A stretch of DNA of 64,000 nucleotides, from contig JAJFGS010000013.1 in assembly GCA_021775995.1 (NCBI GenBank), positions 248,001 to 312,000 on the forward strand, in the 5' to 3' direction. The notes beneath the pieces are model-generated. The model ran no database searches, was not told the origin of the DNA, and saw nothing but the letters and a program-made list of their open reading frames with translations. Both the position numbers and the translations under genes were made by a program. The stretch comes from Alphaproteobacteria bacterium. GTDB taxonomy: Bacteria > Pseudomonadota > Alphaproteobacteria > Micavibrionales > Micavibrionaceae. Shown in pieces: positions 34,541 to 43,846 of this stretch (position 1 is its first letter; the number at the start of each line of letters is the position of its first letter).

Positions 34541-37186
34541 ATGAGTGATGTTGATAATACTACCCCTGTAGACCCAGAAGTGCCTTCAATTACGATTGAA
34601 GAAGAGATGAAGCAATCTTATCTTGATTATGCGATGAGCGTAATCGTGAGCCGTGCTCTCCCTGATGTGCGTGATGGTTTGAAGCCTGTTCACCGTCGTA
34701 TTTTTTATGCAATGCGTGAAGGGGGTTATACATCTGATAAGGCGTATCGTAAATCAGCACGTATTGTCGGGGACGTCATGGGTAAATATCACCCGCATGG
34801 TGACCAAGCTATTTATGACTCGCTTGTGCGTATGGCGCAGGACTTTTCACTTCGTCTGCCTTTGATTGATGGACAAGGAAACTTTGGTTCTATGGATGGT
34901 GATCCACCAGCCGCGATGCGTTATACGGAATCGCGTTTGAATAAATCTGCTGAAGCTTTATTGGAAGACATTGACAAAGAGACAGTTGATTTTCAACCTA
35001 ACTATGATGATACGACGAAAGAACCAGAGGTTCTTCCTGCGCGCATACCGAATTTATTGGTGAATGGAGCCGGTGGTATTGCGGTTGGAATGGCAACAAA
35101 TATTCCACCACATAATTTGAATGAGGTGGTTGATGGATGTTTTGCTTATATTGATAACCCGCAAATTTCTAGTGAAGAGTTAAATGGAATTATTTTAGGC
35201 CCAGATTTTCCAACAGGTGCGCAAATTTTGGGCAAGATGGGGATTAAGTCAGCTTATCAAACGGGGCATGGCTCTGTCGTGATGCGGTCAAAAACATCAT
35301 TTGAAGAAAAAGCCAATGGTCGTGAATCTATTGTGGTGCATGAAGTGCCATACCAAGTCAATAAAGGGAAATTGTTGGAACGTCTTGGTGAAGTTGCGCG
35401 TGAGAAGATCGTTGAAGATATTTCTGAAATTCGTGATGAGTCTGACCGTGATGGTGTGCGAATTGTTATTGACCTTAAGAAAGGTGCTATTGGTGATGTT
35501 GTGTTAAACCAATTGCTTAAATTCACCGCGTTACAAACATCTTTTGGTTGCAACATGTTGGCGCTGGATCGTGGGCGTCCGAAAATGTTCATGTTGAAAG
35601 ACTTCATTGAAGCTTTTGTGAAGTTTCGTGAGGAAGTGATTACACGCCGTACAATATTTGAACTGGGTAAAGCGCGTGATCGGGCGCATGTCTTGGCTGG
35701 TTTGGCTGTGGCAGTTGCTAATATTGATGAAATCATCACCCTAATCCGTAGTGCGGCAAACCCTGTTGAGGCACGTGAAGCCTTGTTGGCGAAACGCTGG
35801 CCTGCTGGTGATGTTAAACCGTTAATTGATCTTATTGATGATCCTGAACATTTGGTTGAAGACGGTACCTATCAAATGTCTGAAATTCAGGCAAAAGCTA
35901 TTCTTGATTTACGCTTACACCGTTTGACAGGTTTAGAGCGTGATAAGATTGGTGATGAATTAAAAACAATTACGGATTCTATCGCTGAATATCTAGCTAT
36001 TCTTGCCAGCCGTGAAAAAATGCTGGCCGTTCTTATTGAAGAGCTTCAGGAAGTTAAGGATAAATTTGGCACACCACGTAAGACAGAACTATGTGATGCC
36101 GAATTTGAATCTGATATTGAAGATCTTATTCAACGCGAAGATATGGTTGTGACGATTACGCATGGTGGTTATATCAAACGTGTGCCGCTTGATACATATC
36201 GTGCGCAAAAACGTGGCGGGAAGGGACGTTCTGGTACTTCGTTGAAAGATGAAGATTTTGTCTCTGATATGTTTGTGGCGTCAACTCATACGCCGATTAT
36301 TTTCTTCACCAGCCGTGGTATTGCTCACACATTAAAAGTTTGGCAGTTGCCGCTCGCCTCACCACAATCTCGCGGTAAAGCAATGATTAACTTGCTTCCA
36401 CTTGAAGCGGGTGAGAATGTTTCGGTTTATCTCCGTGTTCCGGAGAATGAAGAAATTTGGGATAGGCTAGATATAATGTTGGCGACGTCTCATGGTTCTA
36501 TTCGTCGTAATAAATTAACGGATTTCCAAAATATTCGCTCTAATGGTTTGATTGCGATGAAACTGGATGAAGGTGAGAGCCTTGTGTCGGTTAAAATTGC
36601 GAATGAAGATGAAGATGTTTTCTTGGCATCGAAAAAAGGAAAATCTATTCGTTTTAATGTTGATGCTATCCGTGTCTTTGCTAGTCGTGCTTCAAAAGGA
36701 GTGCGTGGAATGAAGCTTGGTAAGGGTGATGAAGTGATGAGCATGTCTATCCTGAAACGAGAAGCCGAAGATGCCAAAGGGCAGGCTTTGATAAGCGTTT
36801 CTGAGAATGGATTGGGTAAACGGACATATGCGTCTGAATATCGTACCATTGGTCGTGGCGGTCAGGGTGTTGTAAACATGAAATTGACAGACAAGACTGG
36901 TGATTTGGTGGCAAGCTTCCCTGTGACGGATGATCATCAGGTGATGTTGATTTCTGATACGGGTCAAATGATCCGCATGCCTGTTAAAGATGTTCGTTTT
37001 ACAGGACGTGCGGCCCAAGGGGTGAGCTTGTTCAAGGTTGCTAAAGATGAAAAAGTTGTTTCTGTGGCTTGGTTGGTCGAAGAAGATGACGAAGATATTG
37101 AAGAAGCGATCGAAGCTGGTGCTGAGGCTGAAGTCGTTGAGGCTGTAGAACCAGAAGCGGCAGAAGAAACACCTAAAGAAGAGTAA
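34541..37186 (+). CDS. gyrA: DNA gyrase subunit A
   Basis: 881 residues. The catalytic subunit for negative supercoiling. Cleavage tyrosine is Y128 in AAMRYTES. The C-terminal beta-pinwheel carries the GyrA box in QKRGGKG, which separates it from ParC. In the quinolone-determining loop [12 protein letters not shown] the residue equivalent to E. coli Ser83 is Gln (Asp87 is kept), which may lower fluoroquinolone affinity. The end is strongly acidic ([20 protein letters not shown]). Its upstream gap of 151 bases holds no obvious feature. Confidence 0.97.
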   Translation: MSDVDNTTPVDPEVPSITIEEEMKQSYLDYAMSVIVSRALPDVRDGLKPVHRRIFYAMREGGYTSDKAYRKSARIVGDVMGKYHPHGDQAIYDSLVRMAQDFSLRLPLIDGQGNFGSMDGDPPAAMRYTESRLNKSAEALLEDIDKETVDFQPNYDDTTKEPEVLPARIPNLLVNGAGGIAVGMATNIPPHNLNEVVDGCFAYIDNPQISSEELNGIILGPDFPTGAQILGKMGIKSAYQTGHGSVVMRSKTSFEEKANGRESIVVHEVPYQVNKGKLLERLGEVAREKIVEDISEIRDESDRDGVRIVIDLKKGAIGDVVLNQLLKFTALQTSFGCNMLALDRGRPKMFMLKDFIEAFVKFREEVITRRTIFELGKARDRAHVLAGLAVAVANIDEIITLIRSAANPVEAREALLAKRWPAGDVKPLIDLIDDPEHLVEDGTYQMSEIQAKAILDLRLHRLTGLERDKIGDELKTITDSIAEYLAILASREKMLAVLIEELQEVKDKFGTPRKTELCDAEFESDIEDLIQREDMVVTITHGGYIKRVPLDTYRAQKRGGKGRSGTSLKDEDFVSDMFVASTHTPIIFFTSRGIAHTLKVWQLPLASPQSRGKAMINLLPLEAGENVSVYLRVPENEEIWDRLDIMLATSHGSIRRNKLTDFQNIRSNGLIAMKLDEGESLVSVKIANEDEDVFLASKKGKSIRFNVDAIRVFASRASKGVRGMKLGKGDEVMSMSILKREAEDAKGQALISVSENGLGKRTYASEYRTIGRGGQGVVNMKLTDKTGDLVASFPVTDDHQVMLISDTGQMIRMPVKDVRFTGRAAQGVSLFKVAKDEKVVSVAWLVEEDDEDIEEAIEAGAEAEVVEAVEPEAAEETPKEE

Positions 37187-37192
37187 TCTCTT

Positions 37193-37594
37193 ATGCCTCT
37201 TATCACTGTCATATTATTTTTTATTTTTGTAGGGCTCTTGCTTTTGTTAAGTAGCGTTCTTAAAAATAGAAAAAGACTGCAGGCGGTGACGGCGTACGGT
37301 AAAGAACATTTTGATATTGAATTGCCGAATGGTGCCAGTATTGATAAACAAAAATCAGGAAGTCAGTTTCCAGTTTTTGCAAATTGTTCAGATGGGGAAG
37401 GTTTCTTCCAGCTTATTACACCCTATATCGGTAGCCTGTCTATGAATAAACGCGAATACCTTCATCAACACGCCAATGATTTAAAGAATGATTTGAAGAT
37501 GAATAAAAATATTTATCAATATTTTATGGATGAATATAAAATTTATGAAGGTCTTACTGAAGAGCAAGCCGCCGAAAAATGGGCGGAGAAGTAA
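37193..37594 (+). CDS. Hypothetical protein with N-terminal membrane helix, 133 aa
   Basis: A strong hydrophobic segment at about 4-22 (ITVILFFIFVGLLLLLSSV), then a soluble domain with no known motif (YGKEHFDIELPNGASID, later YFMDEYKIYEGLTEEQA). It starts 6 bases after gyrA and may be translated from the gyrase mRNA, though no clear ribosome site is visible. Function unknown. Confidence 0.65.
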   Translation: MPLITVILFFIFVGLLLLLSSVLKNRKRLQAVTAYGKEHFDIELPNGASIDKQKSGSQFPVFANCSDGEGFFQLITPYIGSLSMNKREYLHQHANDLKNDLKMNKNIYQYFMDEYKIYEGLTEEQAAEKWAEK

Positions 37595-37601
37595 GGTTAA
37601 A

Positions 37602-38300
37602 ACCACTAAGACACAGAGAACATCAATATGTTTAACTTTTTTAGAAAAGACAGTTCAGAAAAGAAAGAATTAAGAGTTGACCTTTCATTACTAGATAACT
37701 CTTCTCGTTCTTATAAACTGATTGTAAAAGGAAGAAAATTAACAGATGAAGCTAAGAACGACCTTAAAGAAAAATTAGGTCCTATTCGCCCTGTTCAATA
37801 CGCCTCGAATCTTCAAGAAGAGATAGATAGTACGGTTTCAATATTTTCTTTTCAAATAGTCCATTTGGCAATGAATAATTTAAACATCTCTCTCCCATAT
37901 CCTGAAGAAAAATTTTCCAAAGAATTTATTGCTTCCTTAGTTTTCTTGATTTTTACGTCTGATGTCATAAGTCGTTTTTTTGAAAATGAAGATAACGAAC
38001 CATCAAAAGAAGTTTTGATAAAATCAACGCAACAGCTATTCATATTACATGAACCAAAACAAATAATTGACGTCATTAAAGTTGCTTTTAAAATATATGA
38101 GAAGCTATTAGACGTGCAAGATGCTAATGTAGTTCAATGGCGAGAAAGTGTTAATAAAATAGTATGGGTATACTTATTAATATTAATTGATGAAGAAAAA
38201 GATATATCTTTGGAAAAAACAGAAAATGTTATTCCATCACTATTAGAAACTTTAATCAAAGCTGTAGATTAAAACTAAGTAGCCTTCGTGCCTTAGTGGT
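37602..38300. repeat. Imperfect inverted repeats flanking one unknown gene
   Basis: Left arm ACCACTAAGACACAGAG (37602-37618) and the reverse complement of the right arm ACCACTAAGGCACGAAG (38284-38300) agree at 14 of 17 positions. They enclose the gene at 37628-38272 almost exactly, making a ~699-base unit. No target-site duplication or transposase was seen. The CCACTAAGGCAC-type word occurs as a dispersed repeat in many bacterial genomes. Confidence 0.55.
37628..38272 (+). CDS. Hypothetical protein, 214 aa
   Basis: A charged, helical, probably cytoplasmic protein starting MFNFFRKDSSEKKE. Hydrophobic stretches (FIASLVFLIFTSDVI and VWVYLLILIDEEKD) are amphipathic rather than clear membrane spans. 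No family recognised. AT-rich relative to gyrA and coaD on either side. It lies between inverted repeats 37602-37618 and 38284-38300. Confidence 0.6.
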   Translation: MFNFFRKDSSEKKELRVDLSLLDNSSRSYKLIVKGRKLTDEAKNDLKEKLGPIRPVQYASNLQEEIDSTVSIFSFQIVHLAMNNLNISLPYPEEKFSKEFIASLVFLIFTSDVISRFFENEDNEPSKEVLIKSTQQLFILHEPKQIIDVIKVAFKIYEKLLDVQDANVVQWRESVNKIVWVYLLILIDEEKDISLEKTENVIPSLLETLIKAVD

Positions 38301-38315
38301 AAAAAGCTAACACAG

Positions 38316-38400
38316 CCCGTCATTGCGAAGGAGCGTTAACGACTGCGGCAATCCATAATATAGATTGCTTTGTCACGCTGTTTCTCGCAATGACAAAAAT
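38316..38400. repeat. Dispersed palindromic repeat upstream of coaD
   Basis: CGTCATTGCGAAGGAGCG at 38319-38336 pairs with CTCGCAATGAC (about 38384-38394), with an inner arm GCAATCC...GATTGC. This GTCATTGCGA-type unit is a common bacterial dispersed repeat. Likely extragenic. Confidence 0.65.
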
Positions 38401-38521
38401 CGAGTTTATTTATATCACACCCATATCCTAACTTCACAGCATAGCTCGTATCGTCAAATACCGAACGCCCTTCTCAAAATCTAGCCTTGCGATACTCGAA
38501 AAAGTTGTTAAACATAGGGGT

Positions 38522-39019
38522 ATGACTGAACGTATTGGTATATATCCTGGAACATTTGACCCTATTACCAAAGGGCATTCGCATATTATTAAACGGGCGA
38601 GTAAGTTGGTTGATCGACTTATAATAAGTGTGGCAGAAAACCCGCATAAAAACTCTATGTTTGATCATAAAGAGCGGGTCTCTCTGGTTGAGGCAGATGT
38701 TAAAGATTTAAAAATATCGTCTCAGTGTAAAATTGAGGTGCAATCCTTTGATATGTTGTTGGTTGATTACGCAAAAGATCAAGGAGCCGCTTGTGTTTTC
38801 AGGGGGTTACGGGCTGTTTCTGACTTTGATTATGAGTTCCAAATGACGGGGATGAATCTTCATCTAGCTCCAGAAATTGAAACAGTTTTTTTGATGTCGG
38901 CAGATAAATGGCAATTTGTTTCCTCTTCATTTATCAAGGAAATCCATAAGCTTGGCGGTGATGTGAGCGATTTTGTCACGGCCAACACATTAAAAGCATT
39001 GGATGGTAAGAAAGAATAG
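38522..39019 (+). CDS. coaD: Phosphopantetheine adenylyltransferase
   Basis: 165 residues. Transfers AMP from ATP to 4'-phosphopantetheine, the penultimate step of coenzyme A synthesis. Nucleotidylyltransferase motif TKGHSHII near residue 17 (after GTFDPI), FRGLRAVSDFDYEFQM in the centre, and the SSSFIKEIHKLGGDVS signature late. Length is standard. A weak terminator follows at about 39101, then tRNA-Lys. Confidence 0.96.
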   Translation: MTERIGIYPGTFDPITKGHSHIIKRASKLVDRLIISVAENPHKNSMFDHKERVSLVEADVKDLKISSQCKIEVQSFDMLLVDYAKDQGAACVFRGLRAVSDFDYEFQMTGMNLHLAPEIETVFLMSADKWQFVSSSFIKEIHKLGGDVSDFVTANTLKALDGKKE

Positions 39020-39100
39020 TTAAATTTTGGCGCTAAACCTGTAAATATAAAGGGTTTTTCACTTGCAATTGCTTTGTAAAAGACTTAATTAATGCCCTTC

Positions 39101-39123
39101 GGAAGGTTTTAGACCTTTTTTTG
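39101..39123 (+). terminator. Weak intrinsic terminator after coaD
   Basis: AAGGT (39103-39107) pairs with ACCTT (39112-39116) around TTTAG, followed by a T-run. Five base pairs only, just before the tRNA-Lys gene. Confidence 0.45.
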
Positions 39124-39130
39124 TTAAATA

Positions 39131-39206
39131 GACCGCTTAGCTCAGCTGGTAGAGCAACTGACTTTTAATCAGTAGGCCAAGGGTTCAAATCCCTTAGCGG
39201 TCACCA
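39131..39206 (+). tRNA. tRNA-Lys (TTT)
   Basis: Acceptor arms GACCGCT and AGCGGTC pair perfectly, then discriminator A and encoded CCA. D-arm GCTCAGCTGGTAGAGC, anticodon stem ACTGA/TCAGT with loop CTTTTAA giving anticodon TTT, T-arm AAGGGTTCAAATCCCTT. 76 bases. The 3' end is not repeated nearby, unlike tRNA-Leu. Confidence 0.97.
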
Positions 39207-39248
39207 TTTTCTTCAATGATTAAATGATTAACGTCCGATCCTGATTTA

Positions 39249-39923
39249 TCAGGGACGTGGGGCTAAAATTCGTAGTGCAACAGGACGAGAGGAGTATGTG
39301 ATGTTCTTCTTATGAGTCCAACCGCTGACACCGTTCATAAAGTTAACAACGTACACGCCGGACGAGTTGTCTGGGCTCTCCGTAGATGACCACTGTTGAT
39401 GAGCGTAGTCAGAACGACGTTGAGTTACAAATGGACCGCCTTGCTCTCCAATCACTTCTTTGCGTGAGTATAGATTATTTGAAAGCGTAATATCATCTGT
39501 ACGGATTCCATGGCCATGAACAATTTCTTTTGTGCCTATAAACAAATCTGTCGTGACGTCCTGCCCTGAATTCTTTGCTTGTTTCCATGCGGCTCGAAGT
39601 TCAACTGCAATATATTCTTCAGCAGGTTTCCAATATCCTATTTCTTCATCATGGTCAGAAACCTGCATACCTTTCAGAAGTTGACCATCAGAATGTAGGC
39701 CGTGAGCTTCATTTATCCTACGAATAGCTTTTAGATCTTCTACCCATCTACCAAGATTACGCCTAAGAATTGTTGCTGTGTCTTTAGGAGAAACCAGTAA
39801 TTCTGCTGTGGCTTCATCGGGAATATCGGTTAGATATTGGCTGATTTTATTAAGCTGGACTTCTCCAGCGGAAATCATTGCATTTACAGAATTAAAAGTT
39901 TCTATACTACTTACTTTTTCCAT
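39249..39923 (-). CDS. Hypothetical protein, 224 aa
   Basis: Soluble, no signal peptide, no motif I recognise. An N-terminal helical part (IETFNSVNAMISAGEVQLNK) is followed by a mixed region with TKEIVHGHGIRTDDITLSN and a C-terminal WTHKKNITYSSRPVALRIL. AAGGAC precedes the ATG. It converges on tRNA-Lys, whose 3' end is 42 bases away, a position where accessory genes often insert. Confidence 0.6.
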   Translation of the reverse strand: MEKVSSIETFNSVNAMISAGEVQLNKISQYLTDIPDEATAELLVSPKDTATILRRNLGRWVEDLKAIRRINEAHGLHSDGQLLKGMQVSDHDEEIGYWKPAEEYIAVELRAAWKQAKNSGQDVTTDLFIGTKEIVHGHGIRTDDITLSNNLYSRKEVIGEQGGPFVTQRRSDYAHQQWSSTESPDNSSGVYVVNFMNGVSGWTHKKNITYSSRPVALRILAPRP

Positions 39924-40147
39924 TGTTTTAGTCCTTATCTATTGTTACGCAGTTATAGCTGTAATCCGAATATTCCCTTGAATACAAACACCTCATAGAG
40001 GAAAGTTAAGGGTTTTTTAACACGGCATTATGGAATTTGTCAATATATAAGTTATGAGCTCAATGACTTGAACTAATCTATTTTCCAGATTTTTGCCTGA
40101 TTTCTACCTTTTTCTCCGATTTTCTCATGCCGGTTTTAAGCCAGTAT

Positions 40148-40163
40148 TGGCACAAAATTTGCA
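40148..40163 (+). promoter_or_regulatory. Sigma-54 (RpoN) promoter upstream of the polysaccharide locus
   Basis: TGGCACAAAATTTGCA contains both sigma-54 elements (TGGCAC and TTGCA) with the exact GG-to-GC spacing of the -24/-12 class. It would start transcription about 176 bases before the cupin gene. It predicts dependence on RpoN and an activator bound further upstream in 39924-40147. Confidence 0.75.
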
Positions 40164-40214
40164 TTTAAATAGGGGCGCAATAATCAGTTTTTTTATAATT
40201 AAGCCAATTAATTA

Positions 40215-40242
40215 TTGACATAATTTAAAGGTTCTGTACATT
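40215..40242 (+). promoter_or_regulatory. Candidate sigma-70 promoter upstream of the polysaccharide locus
   Basis: TTGACA (40215-40220) and TACATT (40237-40242) with a 16-base spacer, 98 bases before the cupin start. Together with the sigma-54 site it suggests two promoters for the locus. The rest of the 416-base gap 39924-40339 holds no gene I can support. Confidence 0.4.
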
Positions 40243-40339
40243 GTTTTGGATAGAATCCGAAGCTAATTATTCTATTCTTATGATGTAGTAGAAAAATAAT
40301 TGGACGCCCCAAAAGACATAATATAAAAAGTAAAAATAA

Positions 40340-40834
40340 ATGACGACGCAAAACGCATTACAGATAGAAAGTAACCTGAAAAATTATTATTTAGGTGAAA
40401 AAGAGAAAAGACCATGGGGTTTTTTTGAGGTTCTTGATTTAGGTATCATGGATCATGAAGAATTTTGTGAAAAGAGAATTGAAGTTTTGCCTCGTAAGGC
40501 GCTTTCTTTACAAAGACATCAACTACGACGTGAAGTTTGGAATGTTGAGTGTGGTGAATTAACAGTCATTTTAAATGGTGAAATTCATAAGCTTTGTGCA
40601 GGTGAATCTATTTACATTCCTTTAAGAGCCGTACATTGCATGATTAACCTTACGGACGAGAAGGTTATTGTCCATGAAAGACAAACGGGTGTTTGTCGTG
40701 AAGAAGATAATGATAGATTATCTGATATTAATGGGCGTGATACTGAAGAAATTGCTTTAGATGATGAAAAGGCAATGATAAGTAGAGCTATATATGAAAA
40801 ACTTACAAAGTCCTTGAGACCTTTGACGTTTTAG
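40340..40834 (+). CDS. Cupin protein, mannose-6-phosphate isomerase type II-like
   Basis: 164 residues. A single cupin barrel: PWGFFEVLDLG at the start, metal-ligand motif LSLQRHQLRREVWNV, GELTVILNGE, and a second motif SIYIPLRAVHCM. It resembles the C-terminal isomerase domain of ManC/AlgA standing alone. It likely interconverts fructose-6-P and mannose-6-P, or has a regulatory role, since ManC next door carries its own cupin domain. First gene of the polysaccharide locus. Confidence 0.8.
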   Translation: MTTQNALQIESNLKNYYLGEKEKRPWGFFEVLDLGIMDHEEFCEKRIEVLPRKALSLQRHQLRREVWNVECGELTVILNGEIHKLCAGESIYIPLRAVHCMINLTDEKVIVHERQTGVCREEDNDRLSDINGRDTEEIALDDEKAMISRAIYEKLTKSLRPLTF

Positions 40835-40962
40835 ATAATTTTTTCTTTATGTTTAGTGAGTGTGCCCTTTTGATTGATGGTTTAATCATTGTTTTTTAAG
40901 GGTTGTTTTGGTGTGGAATTAGATTGAAGTGGTTTGATCTTACAAAGTAGGAAGTAAATGTT

Positions 40963-42351
40963 ATGATTCCCGTTATATTATCTGGCGGTTCAGGTGCAAG
41001 GCTTTGGCCATTATCCAGAGAATCTAGCCCGAAACAATTTTTATCATTGCATACTGAAAATACTTTATTTCAGGAAACAATATTGAGGTTAAAGAATTTA
41101 AACTTCTTAGATCCGATTGTTGTTTGTAATGAAAATCATCGTTTTACAGTGGCGAATAATATCCATCAAATAAATGCCAATGCTCTAAAAATAATTTTGG
41201 AGCCTGTTGGTAAAAATACTGCGCCAGCTATCGCCGTGGCAGCTTTAACAGCCATGCAGAACGACAAAGATGCTATCATATTAGTATTACCCGCCGATCA
41301 TGAAATCAAAAATGAAAAAGCTTTGGCTAGTGCGTTTAAAGTTGCTGAACAATTAGCGAAAGAAGACTATCTGGTTACTTTTGGTATTAAACCGACAGAG
41401 CCACATGTGGGGTATGGCTATATTAAATTAGGTGACCCGCTTTTAGAGGGGGCAAATGAAATAACTTCTTTTGTTGAAAAGCCAGAAAAGAAAATAGCTG
41501 AAGAATTCTTGAGCGATGGAGGCTATTTGTGGAATAGCGGTATGTTTTGTTTTAAGGCTTCGCGTTATATTTCTGAACTTCAGTTATACCACCCTGAGCT
41601 GCTTGAGCATGCCGAGCGGTCTATGTTGAAGTCAAAAAATGACTTTGACTTTGTGAGGCTTGAGAAAGAAAGCTTTGAGAAGTGCGATAATATTTCTATT
41701 GATTATGCGGTCATGGAAAAAACAAAAAAATCATGTGTTGTCGCTATTGATGCGCAATGGAGTGATATTGGTTCATGGGATGCGGTTTGGGATGCATCAA
41801 CAAAAGATAGCAATAACAATGTTTGTAAGGGTGACGTTGTTGAAGAGGATACAAATAATAGTTTTTTATATAGTCCAGATAAGCTTCTTGTAACCTTAGG
41901 TGTTGATAATTTGATGGTGGTTAATTTACCCGATGCTATTTTAATCGCTGATAAAGAGAGAGCACAAAATGTAAAATCGATTGTAGAGCGGTTAAAGTTA
42001 GAAAATAGGTCTGAAGTAAAACATCATTCTAAAGTTGATAGACCTTGGGGAGATTATGATCTTTTATACAAGGGCAGTTCTTCAGAAATTAAACATATTA
42101 CAATCAAGCCTAAGGGTAAAATTTCTTTGCAAAAGCATAGCCATCGATCTGAACATTGGATCGTGATTAAGGGCAGTGCCAAAGTTATTAAAGGTGAAGA
42201 GACGTTACATCTTTCAGAAAATGACTCCATTAACATTCCGATGAATGTAAGTCATTCATTAGAAAACGCAGGAGATGACATTTTAGAAATCATTGAAGTT
42301 AGAAGTGGGCATTATATTGGAGAAGATGATGTTTTAAGGGTGGCTGGTTAA
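40963..42351 (+). CDS. manC: Mannose-1-phosphate guanylyltransferase / mannose-6-phosphate isomerase
   Basis: 462 residues. The N-terminal ~340 residues make GDP-mannose from mannose-1-P and GTP: VILSGGSGARLWPLSRE signature, PKQFL, FVEKP and YLWNSGMFCF. The C-terminal cupin (DRPWGDYDLL, ISLQKHSHRSEHW, INIPMNVSHSLEN) is the mannose-6-P isomerase domain. It supplies the sugar nucleotide for the polymer. Two bases separate it from the next gene. The phosphomannomutase needed between the two steps is not in the window. Confidence 0.95.
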   Translation: MIPVILSGGSGARLWPLSRESSPKQFLSLHTENTLFQETILRLKNLNFLDPIVVCNENHRFTVANNIHQINANALKIILEPVGKNTAPAIAVAALTAMQNDKDAIILVLPADHEIKNEKALASAFKVAEQLAKEDYLVTFGIKPTEPHVGYGYIKLGDPLLEGANEITSFVEKPEKKIAEEFLSDGGYLWNSGMFCFKASRYISELQLYHPELLEHAERSMLKSKNDFDFVRLEKESFEKCDNISIDYAVMEKTKKSCVVAIDAQWSDIGSWDAVWDASTKDSNNNVCKGDVVEEDTNNSFLYSPDKLLVTLGVDNLMVVNLPDAILIADKERAQNVKSIVERLKLENRSEVKHHSKVDRPWGDYDLLYKGSSSEIKHITIKPKGKISLQKHSHRSEHWIVIKGSAKVIKGEETLHLSENDSINIPMNVSHSLENAGDDILEIIEVRSGHYIGEDDVLRVAG

Positions 42352-42353
42352 AA

Positions 42354-43842
42354 ATGAACGTAGCGAGCCCACAAATAAAAAAATTGATAAGTAGAGAAGT
42401 AAGCCTTTCTCTATTTTTTTCTGATGTGGTTGCGTTGAGCTTGGCGTATTTTGTTTCATGGATTACGTTTTTGGTCATTAATAGCTATTTTTCAGTTCAA
42501 ATTGATAAGCTTGACCTTCGTTCTTATAATTATTTTAGCGATTATGCTTTCATCTCTTTGTATCCCATAATCTTATCCTTGTTTTTCTTAAAAGGTCATT
42601 ATACGCAACGTGTACCATGGTGGAGTCAGGTTCGATATTTATTTTTATTATGTGTTGTTGCGTTTGGTGCAGATTGTTTGTTCCGTTTTGGTTTGCGGTT
42701 GTCGCTATTAAGTCTTTTGGTAACGATTAGTTGGGTTTATAGCTTCGTCTTTATTCTGACAGGTCGCCAAATTGTTTATAGATTGTTAAATCGACAAGGT
42801 GTATGGCAAGTTAATGCCGTTGTCATTGGCTCTGTTTCTACGGTAACAGATATATTGTATGCCCTTCATGCAGATAATTATACTGGATATAATATACAAT
42901 CTATATTTCTTCGAGACAGAACAAATAAAGAATTTAAAATTGATTCTGTTCCCTCTAAGTATAAAAATATAAAAATATGTCGTGATGACATGGGGTATAT
43001 AGATTTTATTAAAGAAAATTTAGATTGTTTTTTTATTGTTTGCTTAGATACGTTCAGAGGAGAAGAGAGAGATGAGTTAATAAAGGAACTTACAGATATG
43101 AATATTTTATATTCTGTTATTCCGCCGACATCCAGCATAAGTCTATCAGAAATGAAACCACAAAACTTCTTTGGTTCTGATGTTATGATGCTCCATTCAA
43201 AAAACAATATTTTTTCCCTTCTTGGGGGATTTTTAAAACGGACTATGGATGTATTTCTATCATTTATTGCTTTGGTTTTGATCTTTCCTATATTTGTTAT
43301 GGTGGCTGTTGCCTTAAAAGTTGAAGGGCAAGGAGGGAGCGTTTTTTATGGTGGAGAAAGAATAGGGCGTCATGGAAAGCTTTTTAAATGTTGGAAGTTT
43401 CGTTCCTATGGAGCCTGATTCCGATCATTTACTTCACGAGCTTCTGGAGAGTGATTCTGCCCTTAAAGAAGAATGGGAAACATACCATAAATTAAAAGTT
43501 AAAGACCCGCGTATTACAACAAAAACAGCTGAACTTATGCGAAAAACAAGTATTGATGAATTGCCACAGCTATGGAATGTTTTGATTGGTGATATGAGTT
43601 TGGTGGGACCGCGTCCTATTTTACAAGAAGAAAAAAATCTTTTAGGTGACGCCTTTAAAAATTATATAATTGTACGTCCTGGTATTACAGGTTTGTGGCA
43701 AGTCAGTGGCCGTAATGATACGAGCTTTGAAAGACGGATACTTATGGACAGCTGGTATATACGGAATTGGTCTATTTGGGGTGATATAGTGATTATGATT
43801 AAAACATTAAATGTAGTGTTGAGGGGATCGGGGTCTTATTAA
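42354..43842 (+). CDS. Polyprenyl glycosylphosphotransferase (WbaP/WcaJ-like), interrupted by a +1 frameshift
   Basis: Two frames together make one ~495-residue initiating transferase that moves a sugar phosphate to undecaprenyl phosphate. Frame one (42354-43418) has membrane helices, a Rossmann-like middle and the start of the catalytic domain (KRTMDVFLSF, GGERIGRHGKLFKCWKFRS), then YGA and stop. Frame two continues at 43408 with MEPDSDHLLHELL, RKTSIDELPQLWNV, MSLVGPRP and RPGITGLWQVSGR. One extra T near 43407 breaks it. It could be a real mutation, a sequencing error or, less likely, programmed frameshifting. Confidence 0.88.
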
Positions 43843-43846
43843 TCGT

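Noticed and set aside
39207-40147. Search for a second copy of the tRNA-Lys 3' end beyond the 224-residue gene
   Set aside because: No match to the T-arm, acceptor or CCA end was found, so this gene cannot be added to the 3'-duplication set.
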